From: Spirochaetales bacterium
Lineage (GTDB): Bacteria; Spirochaetota; Spirochaetia; DTKZ01
Length of the DNA stretch: 6,384 nucleotides
Direction: 5' to 3'
NCBI GenBank assembly: GCA_031274005.1
Contig: JAISQU010000044.1
Coordinates: 1-6,384, forward strand
How positions within the stretch are numbered: position 1 is the stretch's first letter; the number at the start of each line of letters is the position of its first letter. A model generated the notes under the pieces. The model was not told where the DNA came from. It saw only the letters and a program-made list of their open reading frames with translations, and searched no databases. This document shows, one piece after another, positions 1 to 6,384 of this stretch. Position numbers and translations under genes: made by a program.

Positions 1-11
1 ATTTATTGTAT

Positions 12-107
12 AGGCATGGTTCATAACCCGTAAATTTAAGAGCCTTTCCATTTTGTGGTAGGCCAACTCACTTTCCGGAGCAGAGCTCCGGGGTATGAAC
101 CATGCCT
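12..107. repeat. Long inverted repeat enclosing smaller hairpins
   Basis: A perfect 14-bp inverted repeat closes this element: AGGCATGGTTCATA at 12-25 pairs with TATGAACCATGCCT at 94-107. Inside are a weaker hairpin (GCCT 42-45 with AGGC 60-63, then CCA 48-50 with TGG 56-58) and a GC-rich hairpin (CCGGAG 75-80 with CTCCGG 86-91). Together they can draw as a three-way junction. The closing stem could also extend by CCCG 27-30 with CGGG 89-92, which would compete with the GC-rich hairpin. It may be a structured RNA, a miniature inverted-repeat element or an intergenic palindrome; the sequence alone does not decide. I recognise no known riboswitch or tRNA in it. The strand is not determined. Confidence 0.6.
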
Positions 108-127
108 TTCCCAATCAATGTGAGCCG

Positions 128-205
128 AAGACGGTTCTGCGATTTTCGGGAAGACCCGAAAACGCATTATTCACGCAATTTTGCCCCGCAAAATTGCGCC
201 GTCTT
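128..205. other. Predicted three-way-junction structured element
   Basis: Three perfect or near-perfect stems nest here. The closing stem is AAGACGG 128-134 with CCGTCTT 199-205. The second arm is TGCG 138-141 with CGCA 163-166, a single bulged A at 142, then TTTTCGGG 143-150 with CCCGAAAA 155-162 and an AAGA loop. The third arm is CGCAATTTTGC 174-184 with GCAAAATTGCG 188-198 and a CCC loop, and it stacks directly on the closing stem with no unpaired base between them. About 30 of the 39 possible pairs in this 78-base stretch form without mismatch. It lies 114 bases upstream of the lyase start, so it could be part of its leader or an independent repeat or small RNA. No run of T follows, so it is not an ordinary intrinsic terminator. 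Confidence 0.6.
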
Positions 206-217
206 GAACGCCGCGGG

Positions 218-234
218 GCCATTGCGGCAATGGC
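218..234. repeat. Short perfect hairpin in the leader region
   Basis: GCCATTG at 218-224 pairs with CAATGGC at 228-234 around a CGG loop, and two further G-T pairs can extend the base outward. It follows the three-way-junction element by 12 bases. No T-run follows in either direction, so a terminator role is not supported. Confidence 0.5.
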
Positions 235-307
235 TTGGCTTTAAGCGCAGCAGACTCATAGCCGGCGTCCCGCAGCCGCTTATTTCCGTATCCTGGACCC
301 CGGTAGT

Positions 308-313
308 GGGAGA
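308..313 (+). promoter_or_regulatory. Ribosome binding site of the lyase gene
   Basis: GGGAGA ends five bases before the ATG at 319 and fixes that start. The N-terminal sequence that follows, beginning MRTEKDSLGE, matches the usual start of aspartases. Confidence 0.65.
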
Positions 314-318
314 TTGAT

Positions 319-1650
319 ATGAGAACAGAAAAAGATAGTCTTGGCGAAGTATCTCTGCCGGATGACGCCCTGTACGGTATTCAGAGCGCGCGGGCGCGGG
401 AGAATTTCACGCTTGGCAGACAGACGAATCCGCGGCTTGTGTATGCCATTGTCAAGGTAAAAAAAGCCGCGGCCCTTACGTATGAGAAACTCGGCGAGGG
501 GCGGGAAGGGGTGTACCGGGCCATAGCGGCAGCCTGCGACAAGGTTTTGGCGGGCGCGGCTGAGGATATGTTTATTGTCGACGCACTTCAGGGAGGGGCG
601 GGCACTTCGACGCATATGAATGTCAACGAGGTTCTCGCGAACCTGGCTCTGGAAATTTTGGGAAAGGCGCCCGGCGATTACGCGGCGGTTCATCCACTGG
701 ACGATGTTAACCGCGGGCAGTCGACCAACGATGTGTATCCCACGGCTGTGCGCATCGCGGCCATAGAACTGCTGCGGTGTTTGAGTGAGGCCTGCGCGAA
801 ACTGCAGGAGGCTCTCCAGCAAAAGGAGAACGAGTTTGCCTGTATAAAAAAACTTGGCCGTACCGAACTCATGGACGCGCTGCCTGTTACTCTGGGGGAG
901 GAGTTTGGTTCATACGCGCAGGCAGTGGCCCGTGACCGCTGGCGGCTCTACAAGGTGGAGGAGCGTCTGCGGCAGGTAAACCTGGGAGGCACAGCCGTGG
1001 GGCTTTCCGACAACGCCGGGCGCAGGTACAGGTTCGCCGTTATTGAGGAGCTGCGGCAGCTTACGGGCATTGGCCTTGCGGCGGCCGAATATCCCATGGA
1101 CATTACGCAGAATAACGATGTTTTTGTGGAGGTTTCCGGCCTTTTGAAGGCCATGGCCGTCAACATGATGAAGATAGCGAACGACTTTCGGCTTATGAAC
1201 TGCGGCCCGCACGGCGGCCTGGGTGAAATCAAACTTGCCGCGGTGCAGGCGGGCAGCAGCATTATGCCGGGAAAGGTAAACCCCGTTATACCCGAAATGG
1301 TCATGCAGGCCGCGATGCGGGTTATGGCGAACGATGCGGCAATTACCCAGGCCGCCGCTCACGGCGAGTTTGAACTTAACGCTTTTCTTCCCCTTATAGC
1401 CGACGCCCTGCTTGAAAGCCTTACCCTTCTTGAACGCTCCGCCGTTTTGTTCCGTACCAAATGCGTTCTTACGCTTTTCGCCGACGCGAAAAAATGCGCG
1501 GCGCTTTTAAACGCTTCGTACGCTTTTGCCGCGGCCTATACGCCTCATCTCGGCTACGATACCGTAAGCCGCGTCATAGCCGAAAATAACGGCGACCCGC
1601 GGAAAATCCGTTTGGCTCTTGAAGAGCTTGCCCGCACAAAGGAGAGCTGA
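319..1650 (+). CDS. aspA: Aspartate ammonia-lyase-like protein (divergent)
   Basis: A 443-residue cytoplasmic member of the aspartase/fumarase superfamily, which removes ammonia from L-aspartate to give fumarate in the standard enzyme and works as a homotetramer. Visible family motifs are QGGAGTSTHMN (91-101), QSTND (134-138), GRTELMDALP (180-189), LGGTAVG (222-228) and the mobile catalytic loop GSSIMPGKVNP (312-322), with the serine base, Lys319 and Asn321 present. Several normally conserved spots differ: Glu183 sits where Bacillus aspartase has His and E. coli has Gln; SGPR is CGPH (295-298); TGLN after GTAVG is LSDN. The C-terminus appears about 20 residues or more shorter than in typical aspartases. 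Aspartase is the best call, but another amino-acid or dicarboxylate lyase is possible. The stop abuts the next gene, so the two are probably cotranscribed. Confidence 0.85.
   Translation: MRTEKDSLGEVSLPDDALYGIQSARARENFTLGRQTNPRLVYAIVKVKKAAALTYEKLGEGREGVYRAIAAACDKVLAGAAEDMFIVDALQGGAGTSTHMNVNEVLANLALEILGKAPGDYAAVHPLDDVNRGQSTNDVYPTAVRIAAIELLRCLSEACAKLQEALQQKENEFACIKKLGRTELMDALPVTLGEEFGSYAQAVARDRWRLYKVEERLRQVNLGGTAVGLSDNAGRRYRFAVIEELRQLTGIGLAAAEYPMDITQNNDVFVEVSGLLKAMAVNMMKIANDFRLMNCGPHGGLGEIKLAAVQAGSSIMPGKVNPVIPEMVMQAAMRVMANDAAITQAAAHGEFELNAFLPLIADALLESLTLLERSAVLFRTKCVLTLFADAKKCAALLNASYAFAAAYTPHLGYDTVSRVIAENNGDPRKIRLALEELARTKES
1638..1646 (+). promoter_or_regulatory. Ribosome binding site supporting a CTG start
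   Basis: AAAGGAGAG lies within the last codons of the lyase gene, and its GGAG core ends six bases before the CTG at 1651. It is the strongest Shine-Dalgarno match near the expected start of the DUF2400 gene. No in-frame ATG, GTG or TTG is available between the TGA and position 1744. Confidence 0.6.
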
Positions 1651-2427
1651 CTGGAAAAGGCAAAGAAAACCGCGGATCTTAAAACCCTGCTTGATGAGCA
1701 GGCAGCCCGCATCAACACTCCGGCGTTTATCGCGGAGGACCCTGTGCAGTTTCCCCGCGGCTACACAGCCCGCGAAGACAGGGAAATCGCCGCCTTCCTT
1801 GCCGCCGTGATTGCCTGGGGAAGGCGCGATCTTATTCTGCGCTCCGCGCGGCGCATGTTCAACATTATGGGCGCAAGCCCTTACGACTACGTTATGTCCG
1901 GCGGCTGGAAAAAAACCGCCGGCGCGGCGTGTATTCACCGTACCTTTTTTGAAAAAGACCTCGCGTATTTCTGCAAAGGTTTCCGCGCCTGTTACAAAAA
2001 ATACGGCGGCCTCGAAGAGCTGTTCGCTTCCGCCGGGGAGATTTTCGCGGGCATAACGCTTTTCCGTGAAACCATGGCGGCGGGAGGAGAGGCTCCCGGC
2101 GGCGGTAAACGGGCCGCCCTCTACAGCAGGCACATCGCGGACCCCGGCAAAAACTCGGCCTGCAAACGCATGAACCTTGCCCTGCGCTGGCTGGTACGCA
2201 ATGACGGGATTGTCGACCTGGGGCTGTGGACAACCATTTCGCCCGCGAAGCTGTACATCCCGCTGGACCTCCATGTCGCGCGCGCGGCCCGCAAGCTGGG
2301 ACTTCTTGAGAGAAAGTCAAACGACAGAAAAGCCGTTGAAAACCTTACCGCGAAACTGCGGGAATTTTGCCCCGAAGACCCCGTGAAATATGATTTTGCG
2401 CTGTTCTCAATGGGGGGCGAAAGGTGA
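1651..2427 (+). CDS. TIGR02757/DUF2400 family protein, probable CTG start
   Basis: A 258-residue protein of the uncharacterised TIGR02757 (DUF2400) family, without signal peptide or membrane segment. Family hallmarks are LLDE near the start, the DPVQFP stretch (30-35), IAWGRRD (54-60), KNSACKR (167-173), IPLDLH (203-208), ARKLGLL (213-219) and the terminal DPVKYDFALF (243-252). The first canonical start, GTG at 1744, would remove 31 conserved N-terminal residues, so I place the start at CTG 1651, which has a good ribosome binding site and gives about the family's usual length. That CTG directly follows the lyase TGA in the same reading frame. The IPLDLH...ARKLG segment resembles the VDTH...R region of HhH-GPD DNA glycosylases such as endonuclease III; that likeness is my inference. 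Function is otherwise unknown. Confidence 0.88.
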   Translation: MEKAKKTADLKTLLDEQAARINTPAFIAEDPVQFPRGYTAREDREIAAFLAAVIAWGRRDLILRSARRMFNIMGASPYDYVMSGGWKKTAGAACIHRTFFEKDLAYFCKGFRACYKKYGGLEELFASAGEIFAGITLFRETMAAGGEAPGGGKRAALYSRHIADPGKNSACKRMNLALRWLVRNDGIVDLGLWTTISPAKLYIPLDLHVARAARKLGLLERKSNDRKAVENLTAKLREFCPEDPVKYDFALFSMGGER

Positions 2428-2478
2428 GCATAGCGGGGAAATAATCCGGAAGAAAAACGAAAAACCTCGAATTTGCTG

Positions 2479-2507
2479 TTGCGGAGAAATCCTGCGCCGA
2501 ATATACT
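2479..2507 (+). promoter_or_regulatory. Possible sigma-70-type promoter of the cyclase gene
   Basis: TATACT at 2502-2507 matches the -10 consensus at five of six positions. It is spaced 17 bases from TTGCGG at 2479-2484, which matches only the TTG of the -35 consensus. The expected transcription start falls at about 2514-2515, on or next to the ATG, so the transcript would have almost no leader. The -35 match is poor and the call is tentative. Confidence 0.3.
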
Positions 2508-2514
2508 TGTATAC

Positions 2515-5187
2515 ATGAAGAAATATCTTTTCATTTTCGCGCCGCTTATCGCGGCGGCCTTGTGTTCTCTGCTGCTTTTTACCTCTCTTGATAACAAAGT
2601 ATACAATCTTTTTCTGGAAAGCCTGCCCAGCCTGAAGGAAGATGATTCGGTTTTGATTATTACCGTAGACGACGCGGCTATTGAGAATGTCGGCCTTTTT
2701 CCCTGGACACGGGATATTCTGGCGGACGCGATTGTTTTTCTCCGGGAAATGGGCGCCCGCACAGTAGCCTTCGACTTAAGCTACCTGGACCCCAGCCCCG
2801 TGCGGATTGACCCGGCCTACGTCCAGGAGGAACTTCCCGCGTATCTGGATGACGGATTCCGGCGAATAAACGATACTGTGGCCCAGGTTATGGACGGCTT
2901 TAGCAGCGGCGTGTTACGGGCCGCCGACGCGCAGGACATGAAACAGCAGGTTCAGGATTTTAATAACTCCGTACGCGGCGAACTTGGGGTATCTGTTGAT
3001 TATGTCATGCGGGATGTAGACGCCTATTTTGCCCGGACCTTGAAGTTCTTCGGCAATTCCTATCTGACCCTTACCATGGTTCCCCGGGAGAATGTTCTTA
3101 CGGACGAACCCCTTGATCTGAACGCTCACAACCGCGACTGGCTGGAAAGCCATATCGCCCTTAAAAATATCGACGGTACAAACGACACTCTCACCCCGCA
3201 GAGCGTGGGAATTATTCCCGCGATTTTCAAGCTCGTTTCCCAGGCCAGGGGAGCGGGCTTTGTGAACGCCGACCCCGACTCTGACGGGTACCGGCGCAGG
3301 GTTCCTCTTGTGCTCAAGCATAATGGACAGTATTATGCCCATCTCACCCTGGCCGCCATGCGGGAATCGCTGGGCAATCCGGACATAGAGGTTGACAATT
3401 CCCATATCACCTTAAAAAACGCCCGCACGGGGGGGGGGACCGCGGATATCCGCATACCCCGGTCCCGGGACGGATCGGTTCTGATAAAATGGCCCAAAAA
3501 GTCTTTTTATGATTACAACATCCTCTCATCCTGGGAACTCATACGCTACACCCGGCTGGAGGCTATATTCGCCAAAAACCTGGCGGCCATGAACGAGTCG
3601 GGATTTTTCTCATATTGGGACGGAGGGGAAACTCCCCTTGAAAAATATAATAACGCCAATTACCTCCGCGGCCTGCTCGAAGAGGAAAACACCGGCGAAA
3701 ATATTAATTTTGACACCTTTCTTGATTACCGCCGGGACTATCTTGAGGCGGCAAAGGCCTTTCTCGCCGGCCCCTATGAGGAGAATATTCTGGGCGCTGT
3801 GGGCGATGATACGCAGGTACGGGCCTTTGTAACCGAACTGTTTACCGCCGCCCGCAAACAATATGACGAACTTGTAAGCATACGCGAACAGGTCTCCGCG
3901 AAAGTAAAAGATGTTTTCGCCGTTATCGGTGTGGCGGCAACGTCCATGACCGATGAGGGGCTTATCGCCTTCGAGGAACGGTATCCCAACGTGGGAACCT
4001 ATGCGGTCATCGCCAACATGATTCTCTCCGGGGAATTTCTGGACGACGCGCCGCGGCTTGTCTCCCTGTGTCTTGCCCTTGTTCTTTCGCTGGGACTGGC
4101 CCTGATAGTCCGCCGGCTTGAGGATATGGGAAAATCCGTACTCATAGGTTTGTGCGCCCTGTTTGTAACGGCGGCGGGCCTTTGGGCGTATTTTATGGCA
4201 ACCCGGCAGTATGTGGGCGCCGTAGCGCCTTTTGCCTCAGTAGCCCTTACCTTTTTTATTCTCACTGCCTTCAATTTTTTGTCCACGGTGCGGGATAAAT
4301 CGGTTCTGCGTTCAGCCTTTTCCCGTTACGTCGCTCCGGAAGTTGTAAACGAAATTATCGCGGACCCCTCGAAACTGAATCTGGGGGGTGAGAAACGGGA
4401 GATGACCGCCATTTTTACGGACATCCAGGGTTTTTCCACCATTTCGGAGAAGCTCGACCCTGTTGACCTTGTAAACCTTCTTAACCTGTACCTTACCACA
4501 ATGAGCAATCTGGTTATGGAAAACAGGGGAACCATCGATAAGTATGAGGGCGACGCCATTATCGCGTTTTTTGGCGCGCCCGCCCGCGTGGAGGAACACG
4601 CCGCAATGGCCTGCCGTACAGCCGTACAGATGAAAAAGGCCGAGGCGTCCCTGAACGTCCGCATAGCGGAAGAAAAGTTGAGCCCGACGGCCCTGTTTAC
4701 CCGAATTGGAATAAATACGGGCGATATGGTTGTGGGCAACATGGGAACCCCCAACAAGATGGATTACACCATTATGGGAAACGCGGTAAACCTTGCCGCC
4801 CGGCTTGAGGGCGTAAACAAACAGTACAATACCGGGGGCATTCTTATCAGCGAGTATACCCGCAAGCAAATTGGGGACGGGTTTGTCCTGCGGAGCCTGG
4901 ACCGCGTGCGGGTAGTGGGAATAAATACTCCTCTGCGTTTGTATGAGCTTCTGGATATTAAGGCGGACGCCCCGCAAGCCCTTTTTGAGCGCTGCGAAAA
5001 ATGGGAGAAGGCGGTCGGCCTATATGAAAGTTTTGACTTTGAGGCCGCCGCCGCCCTGTTCCGCTCCCTGACGGAAGAAAACGAAAACGACGGCACAGCG
5101 AAACTTTGCCTGGGCCGCTGCGAGGCATACATGAGAAAACCGCCGCCGCCGGATTGGGACGGGGTTTACAATCTGACGCAAAAATAG
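2515..5187 (+). CDS. CHASE2-domain class III adenylate cyclase
   Basis: An 890-residue membrane enzyme predicted to make cAMP from ATP. An N-terminal membrane segment (about 6-23) precedes an extracytoplasmic CHASE2 sensor (about 25-510), recognisable by VDDAAIENVGLFPWTRD, VAFDLSYLDP and GFVNADPDSDGYRR. Three membrane helices follow (about 515-532, 541-561, 567-589), then the cytoplasmic cyclase domain from about 630. All catalytic residues are visible: metal-binding Asp636 (FTDIQGFS) and Asp680 (YEGDAIIAFFG), adenine-specifying Lys676 and Thr752, and transition-state Asn759 and Arg763. The Lys/Thr pair is that of class IIIb cyclases. A helical tail ends in the PPPPDWDGV motif common in this family. 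The sensor holds two long charged helical stretches (about 100-170 and 340-460) beyond a minimal CHASE2 domain. I prefer ATG 2515 over TTG 2473 because MKKYLFIF begins a membrane segment, although no good ribosome binding site precedes either. A ten-G run interrupts the sensor coding sequence. Confidence 0.93.
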   Translation: MKKYLFIFAPLIAAALCSLLLFTSLDNKVYNLFLESLPSLKEDDSVLIITVDDAAIENVGLFPWTRDILADAIVFLREMGARTVAFDLSYLDPSPVRIDPAYVQEELPAYLDDGFRRINDTVAQVMDGFSSGVLRAADAQDMKQQVQDFNNSVRGELGVSVDYVMRDVDAYFARTLKFFGNSYLTLTMVPRENVLTDEPLDLNAHNRDWLESHIALKNIDGTNDTLTPQSVGIIPAIFKLVSQARGAGFVNADPDSDGYRRRVPLVLKHNGQYYAHLTLAAMRESLGNPDIEVDNSHITLKNARTGGGTADIRIPRSRDGSVLIKWPKKSFYDYNILSSWELIRYTRLEAIFAKNLAAMNESGFFSYWDGGETPLEKYNNANYLRGLLEEENTGENINFDTFLDYRRDYLEAAKAFLAGPYEENILGAVGDDTQVRAFVTELFTAARKQYDELVSIREQVSAKVKDVFAVIGVAATSMTDEGLIAFEERYPNVGTYAVIANMILSGEFLDDAPRLVSLCLALVLSLGLALIVRRLEDMGKSVLIGLCALFVTAAGLWAYFMATRQYVGAVAPFASVALTFFILTAFNFLSTVRDKSVLRSAFSRYVAPEVVNEIIADPSKLNLGGEKREMTAIFTDIQGFSTISEKLDPVDLVNLLNLYLTTMSNLVMENRGTIDKYEGDAIIAFFGAPARVEEHAAMACRTAVQMKKAEASLNVRIAEEKLSPTALFTRIGINTGDMVVGNMGTPNKMDYTIMGNAVNLAARLEGVNKQYNTGGILISEYTRKQIGDGFVLRSLDRVRVVGINTPLRLYELLDIKADAPQALFERCEKWEKAVGLYESFDFEAAAALFRSLTEENENDGTAKLCLGRCEAYMRKPPPPDWDGVYNLTQK
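3429..3438 (+). repeat. Ten-G homopolymer tract inside the cyclase gene
   Basis: Ten consecutive G bases encode the end of a Thr codon and three Gly codons (residues 306-308) in the CHASE2 sensor. One added G would bring a TGA into frame at 3510-3512; one lost G would bring a TGA into frame at 3482-3484. Either change removes the last three membrane helices and the whole catalytic domain. The other G runs I noticed in the window are six bases or shorter. Confidence 0.85.
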
Positions 5188-5283
5188 CTATGGCGGCGAA
5201 CCCGCAATTTTCGTGAATGTGTGTCCCGGGCAGGCTATCTTTCTCTACTACACAACGCTCTAACAACCGGCGTTTGGGACGTC

Positions 5284-6321
5284 TTAAGGCTGCCGCCGGG
5301 GATGATGTTCCGGCCGCCAGTGCAGTATATGCAAAAAGCGGAAGAGTATCAGCGAGGGAAGCCAGGCGAGGGGCAGGAAATAGATATTGAAGCGCTCCGG
5401 ATACACTGCCCAAAGAAAAGCCGCGCCCCCCGAAAACACACAAAACCCGTATACAATAATCAGTATTTTTGGCGCGGTAAAGCCGAGTTTCAAAAGTTTA
5501 TGGTGTACATGGTGCATGTCCGGATCCGCAATGGATTTTCCCTGTCGGATCCTCCGAAAAATCGAGGAGATTGTGTCAAAAACAGGAATAACAAGGAGCG
5601 TAACGGCAAGAAGCAGCGTCCGTGTGGAACCGGCGCCCGCTCCCTTTTCCATAAGCGGAAGAACCGCCAGAATGTACCCGATAACCATACTGCCGGAGTC
5701 TCCCATGAAAACTTTCGCGGGAGGCTTATTGAACATAAGAAAACCCGCGACAGCGCCAACCAGAGCGGCGGCGTACAGGGCGGTATTCATATATCCGCTG
5801 TAAAAAGCGAGCAGTCCCCAAAACAGGGCCGCGATACCGCCTACGCCCGCCGCCAGGCCGTCCATGCCGTCAATGAGGTTTATGGCGTTTGTGACCCCTA
5901 CGATCCACGCGACAGACACTCCGTAAACAACAACGGTATTGGTGACAGACAGGCGAAAAGGCAGGGCGAAAACGGAGAAGCGGAATCCCGCCGCAACAGC
6001 AAGTATCGCCGCGAGAATCTGGAGGGCCAGCTTATAGCGCGCCCTGAGGTTTTTGAAATCATCAAGCAGGCCCATAAAGAACATAATACAGATGCCCGCG
6101 AGCAGGGGAAGATTCCGGCTGAGGGCGCCCGGCGGGCTAAAGATACAGCTTGTCAGCATGAAGGCCAGAAAGATACCGGCGCCGCCTGTGTGCGCGGTAT
6201 TGCCGTTGTGGATTTTACGGGGATCCTTAGGGTCGTACCACCCGTTTTTACGGGATATTTTTATAATAACCGGTATTAAAAGAAGCTGCAACCCGAATGC
6301 GCATGTACCCGCGAAAAGCAT
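5284..6321 (-). CDS. wecA: WecA/TagO-type undecaprenyl-phosphate sugar-1-phosphate transferase
   Basis: A 345-residue polytopic inner-membrane enzyme of the MraY/WecA superfamily (PF00953). Members move a sugar 1-phosphate, usually GlcNAc-1-phosphate from UDP-GlcNAc, onto undecaprenyl phosphate, the first lipid-linked step of envelope glycan synthesis. Motifs counted from the ATG at 6321 are KIHNGNTAHTGG (36-47), the Mg-binding LLDDF (85-89), NAINLIDGMDGLA (145-157), KVFMGDSGS (203-211), PVFDT (246-250) and HHVHHKLL (270-277). The His-rich loop is of the WecA/TagO type rather than the HHHFE type of MraY, so this is probably not the peptidoglycan enzyme. The exact sugar is not determined. An in-frame GTG at 6336 would add five residues; I prefer the ATG because GAGATG lies four bases before it. 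The gene converges on the cyclase gene, leaving 96 bases between their ends. Confidence 0.93.
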   Translation of the reverse strand: MLFAGTCAFGLQLLLIPVIIKISRKNGWYDPKDPRKIHNGNTAHTGGAGIFLAFMLTSCIFSPPGALSRNLPLLAGICIMFFMGLLDDFKNLRARYKLALQILAAILAVAAGFRFSVFALPFRLSVTNTVVVYGVSVAWIVGVTNAINLIDGMDGLAAGVGGIAALFWGLLAFYSGYMNTALYAAALVGAVAGFLMFNKPPAKVFMGDSGSMVIGYILAVLPLMEKGAGAGSTRTLLLAVTLLVIPVFDTISSIFRRIRQGKSIADPDMHHVHHKLLKLGFTAPKILIIVYGFCVFSGGAAFLWAVYPERFNIYFLPLAWLPSLILFRFLHILHWRPEHHPRRQP

Positions 6322-6339
6322 ATTACATCTCTTCACATG

Positions 6340-6384
6340 TCACAAGAACATGATTTGCCGGGCATTGGTGAAGAGCAACTCCAT
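6340..6384 (-). CDS. Possible 3' end of an upstream minus-strand gene
   Basis: Read on the minus strand from the window edge, an open frame gives MELLFTNARQIMFL followed by TGA at 6342-6340. The stop is three bases before the in-frame GTG of the transferase gene. Such tight spacing would suit the end of a cotranscribed upstream gene, but 14 residues are too few to recognise a family, and the frame could be open by chance. Confidence 0.25.
   Translation of the reverse strand: MELLFTNARQIMFL

Noticed and set aside
12..40. tRNA-Met-like anticodon arm, GGTTCATAACCC
   Set aside because: The piece resembles a CAT anticodon loop, but there is no matching D arm, T arm or acceptor stem around it. 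The bases belong to the 14-bp inverted repeat.
102..317. 71-codon open frame on the plus strand just before the lyase gene
   Set aside because: It runs straight through the perfect hairpins at 143-234, has no ribosome binding site before its ATG, and its translation matches no family I know. The inverted repeats explain the sequence better than coding does.
1..318. Integron attC site, CRISPR repeats or known riboswitch in the leader
   Set aside because: No attC core-site pair, no regularly spaced direct repeats and no conserved aptamer motif could be found by eye. Only the inverted repeats are supported.
2410..2518. Six-G run near the end of the DUF2400 gene, with the -1 frame open to a TGA overlapping the cyclase ATG
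   Set aside because: The annotated frame already ends just after the conserved DPVKYDFALF terminus. The extra 34 codons in the other frame look unlike the family and could be open by chance.
4312..4977. 221-codon minus-strand open frame inside the cyclase gene
   Set aside because: It lies antisense to the conserved catalytic domain, with no recognisable motif or start signal.
5254..5274. Possible terminator hairpin, AACGC with GCGTT, between the convergent genes
   Set aside because: Only five pairs around an 11-base loop and no T-run on either strand, so it is not a credible intrinsic terminator.
5221..6279. 352-codon plus-strand open frame opposite the transferase gene
   Set aside because: It is the antisense shadow of a membrane protein: hydrophobic codons read backwards give the Lys/Arg/Asn/Gln-rich sequence seen. 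The minus-strand product has every WecA-family motif.

Overview
The window looks like a moderately GC-rich bacterial chromosome segment. My best guess is a spirochaete of the Treponema group. That rests on the combination of a CHASE2-type membrane adenylate cyclase with long helical insertions, a TIGR02757/DUF2400 gene, and an aspartase-like gene directly upstream. No rRNA or other taxonomic marker is present, so the assignment is an inference.

Layout. Positions 1-318 carry no convincing gene but are rich in inverted repeats: a 14-bp closing stem at 12-25/94-107 that encloses smaller hairpins, then a second, cleaner three-way-junction fold at 128-205, then a hairpin at 218-234. Next come three genes on the plus strand. 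An aspartase/fumarase-superfamily lyase (319-1650) is followed without any gap by a DUF2400 protein (1651-2427) that seems to start at a CTG codon right after the TGA. After 87 bases comes a large CHASE2-class III adenylate cyclase (2515-5187). A 95-base gap separates this run from a convergent minus-strand gene, a WecA/TagO-type polyprenyl-phosphate sugar-1-phosphate transferase (5284-6321). Its start lies just after the possible tail of another minus-strand gene cut off by the window edge.

How the genes may work together. The lyase and the DUF2400 gene are translationally coupled by position, but I see no shared pathway. The cyclase has every residue needed for cAMP synthesis and may have its own promoter just upstream. 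It contains a run of ten G residues inside the sensor domain; gain or loss of one G would cut off the catalytic domain, so it is a candidate on/off switch for cAMP signalling. The transferase gene belongs to a separate, oppositely oriented unit for cell-envelope glycan synthesis.

The most unusual items are the structured leader upstream of the lyase, the poly-G tract in the cyclase, the CTG start, and the DNA-glycosylase-like C-terminal half of the DUF2400 protein.
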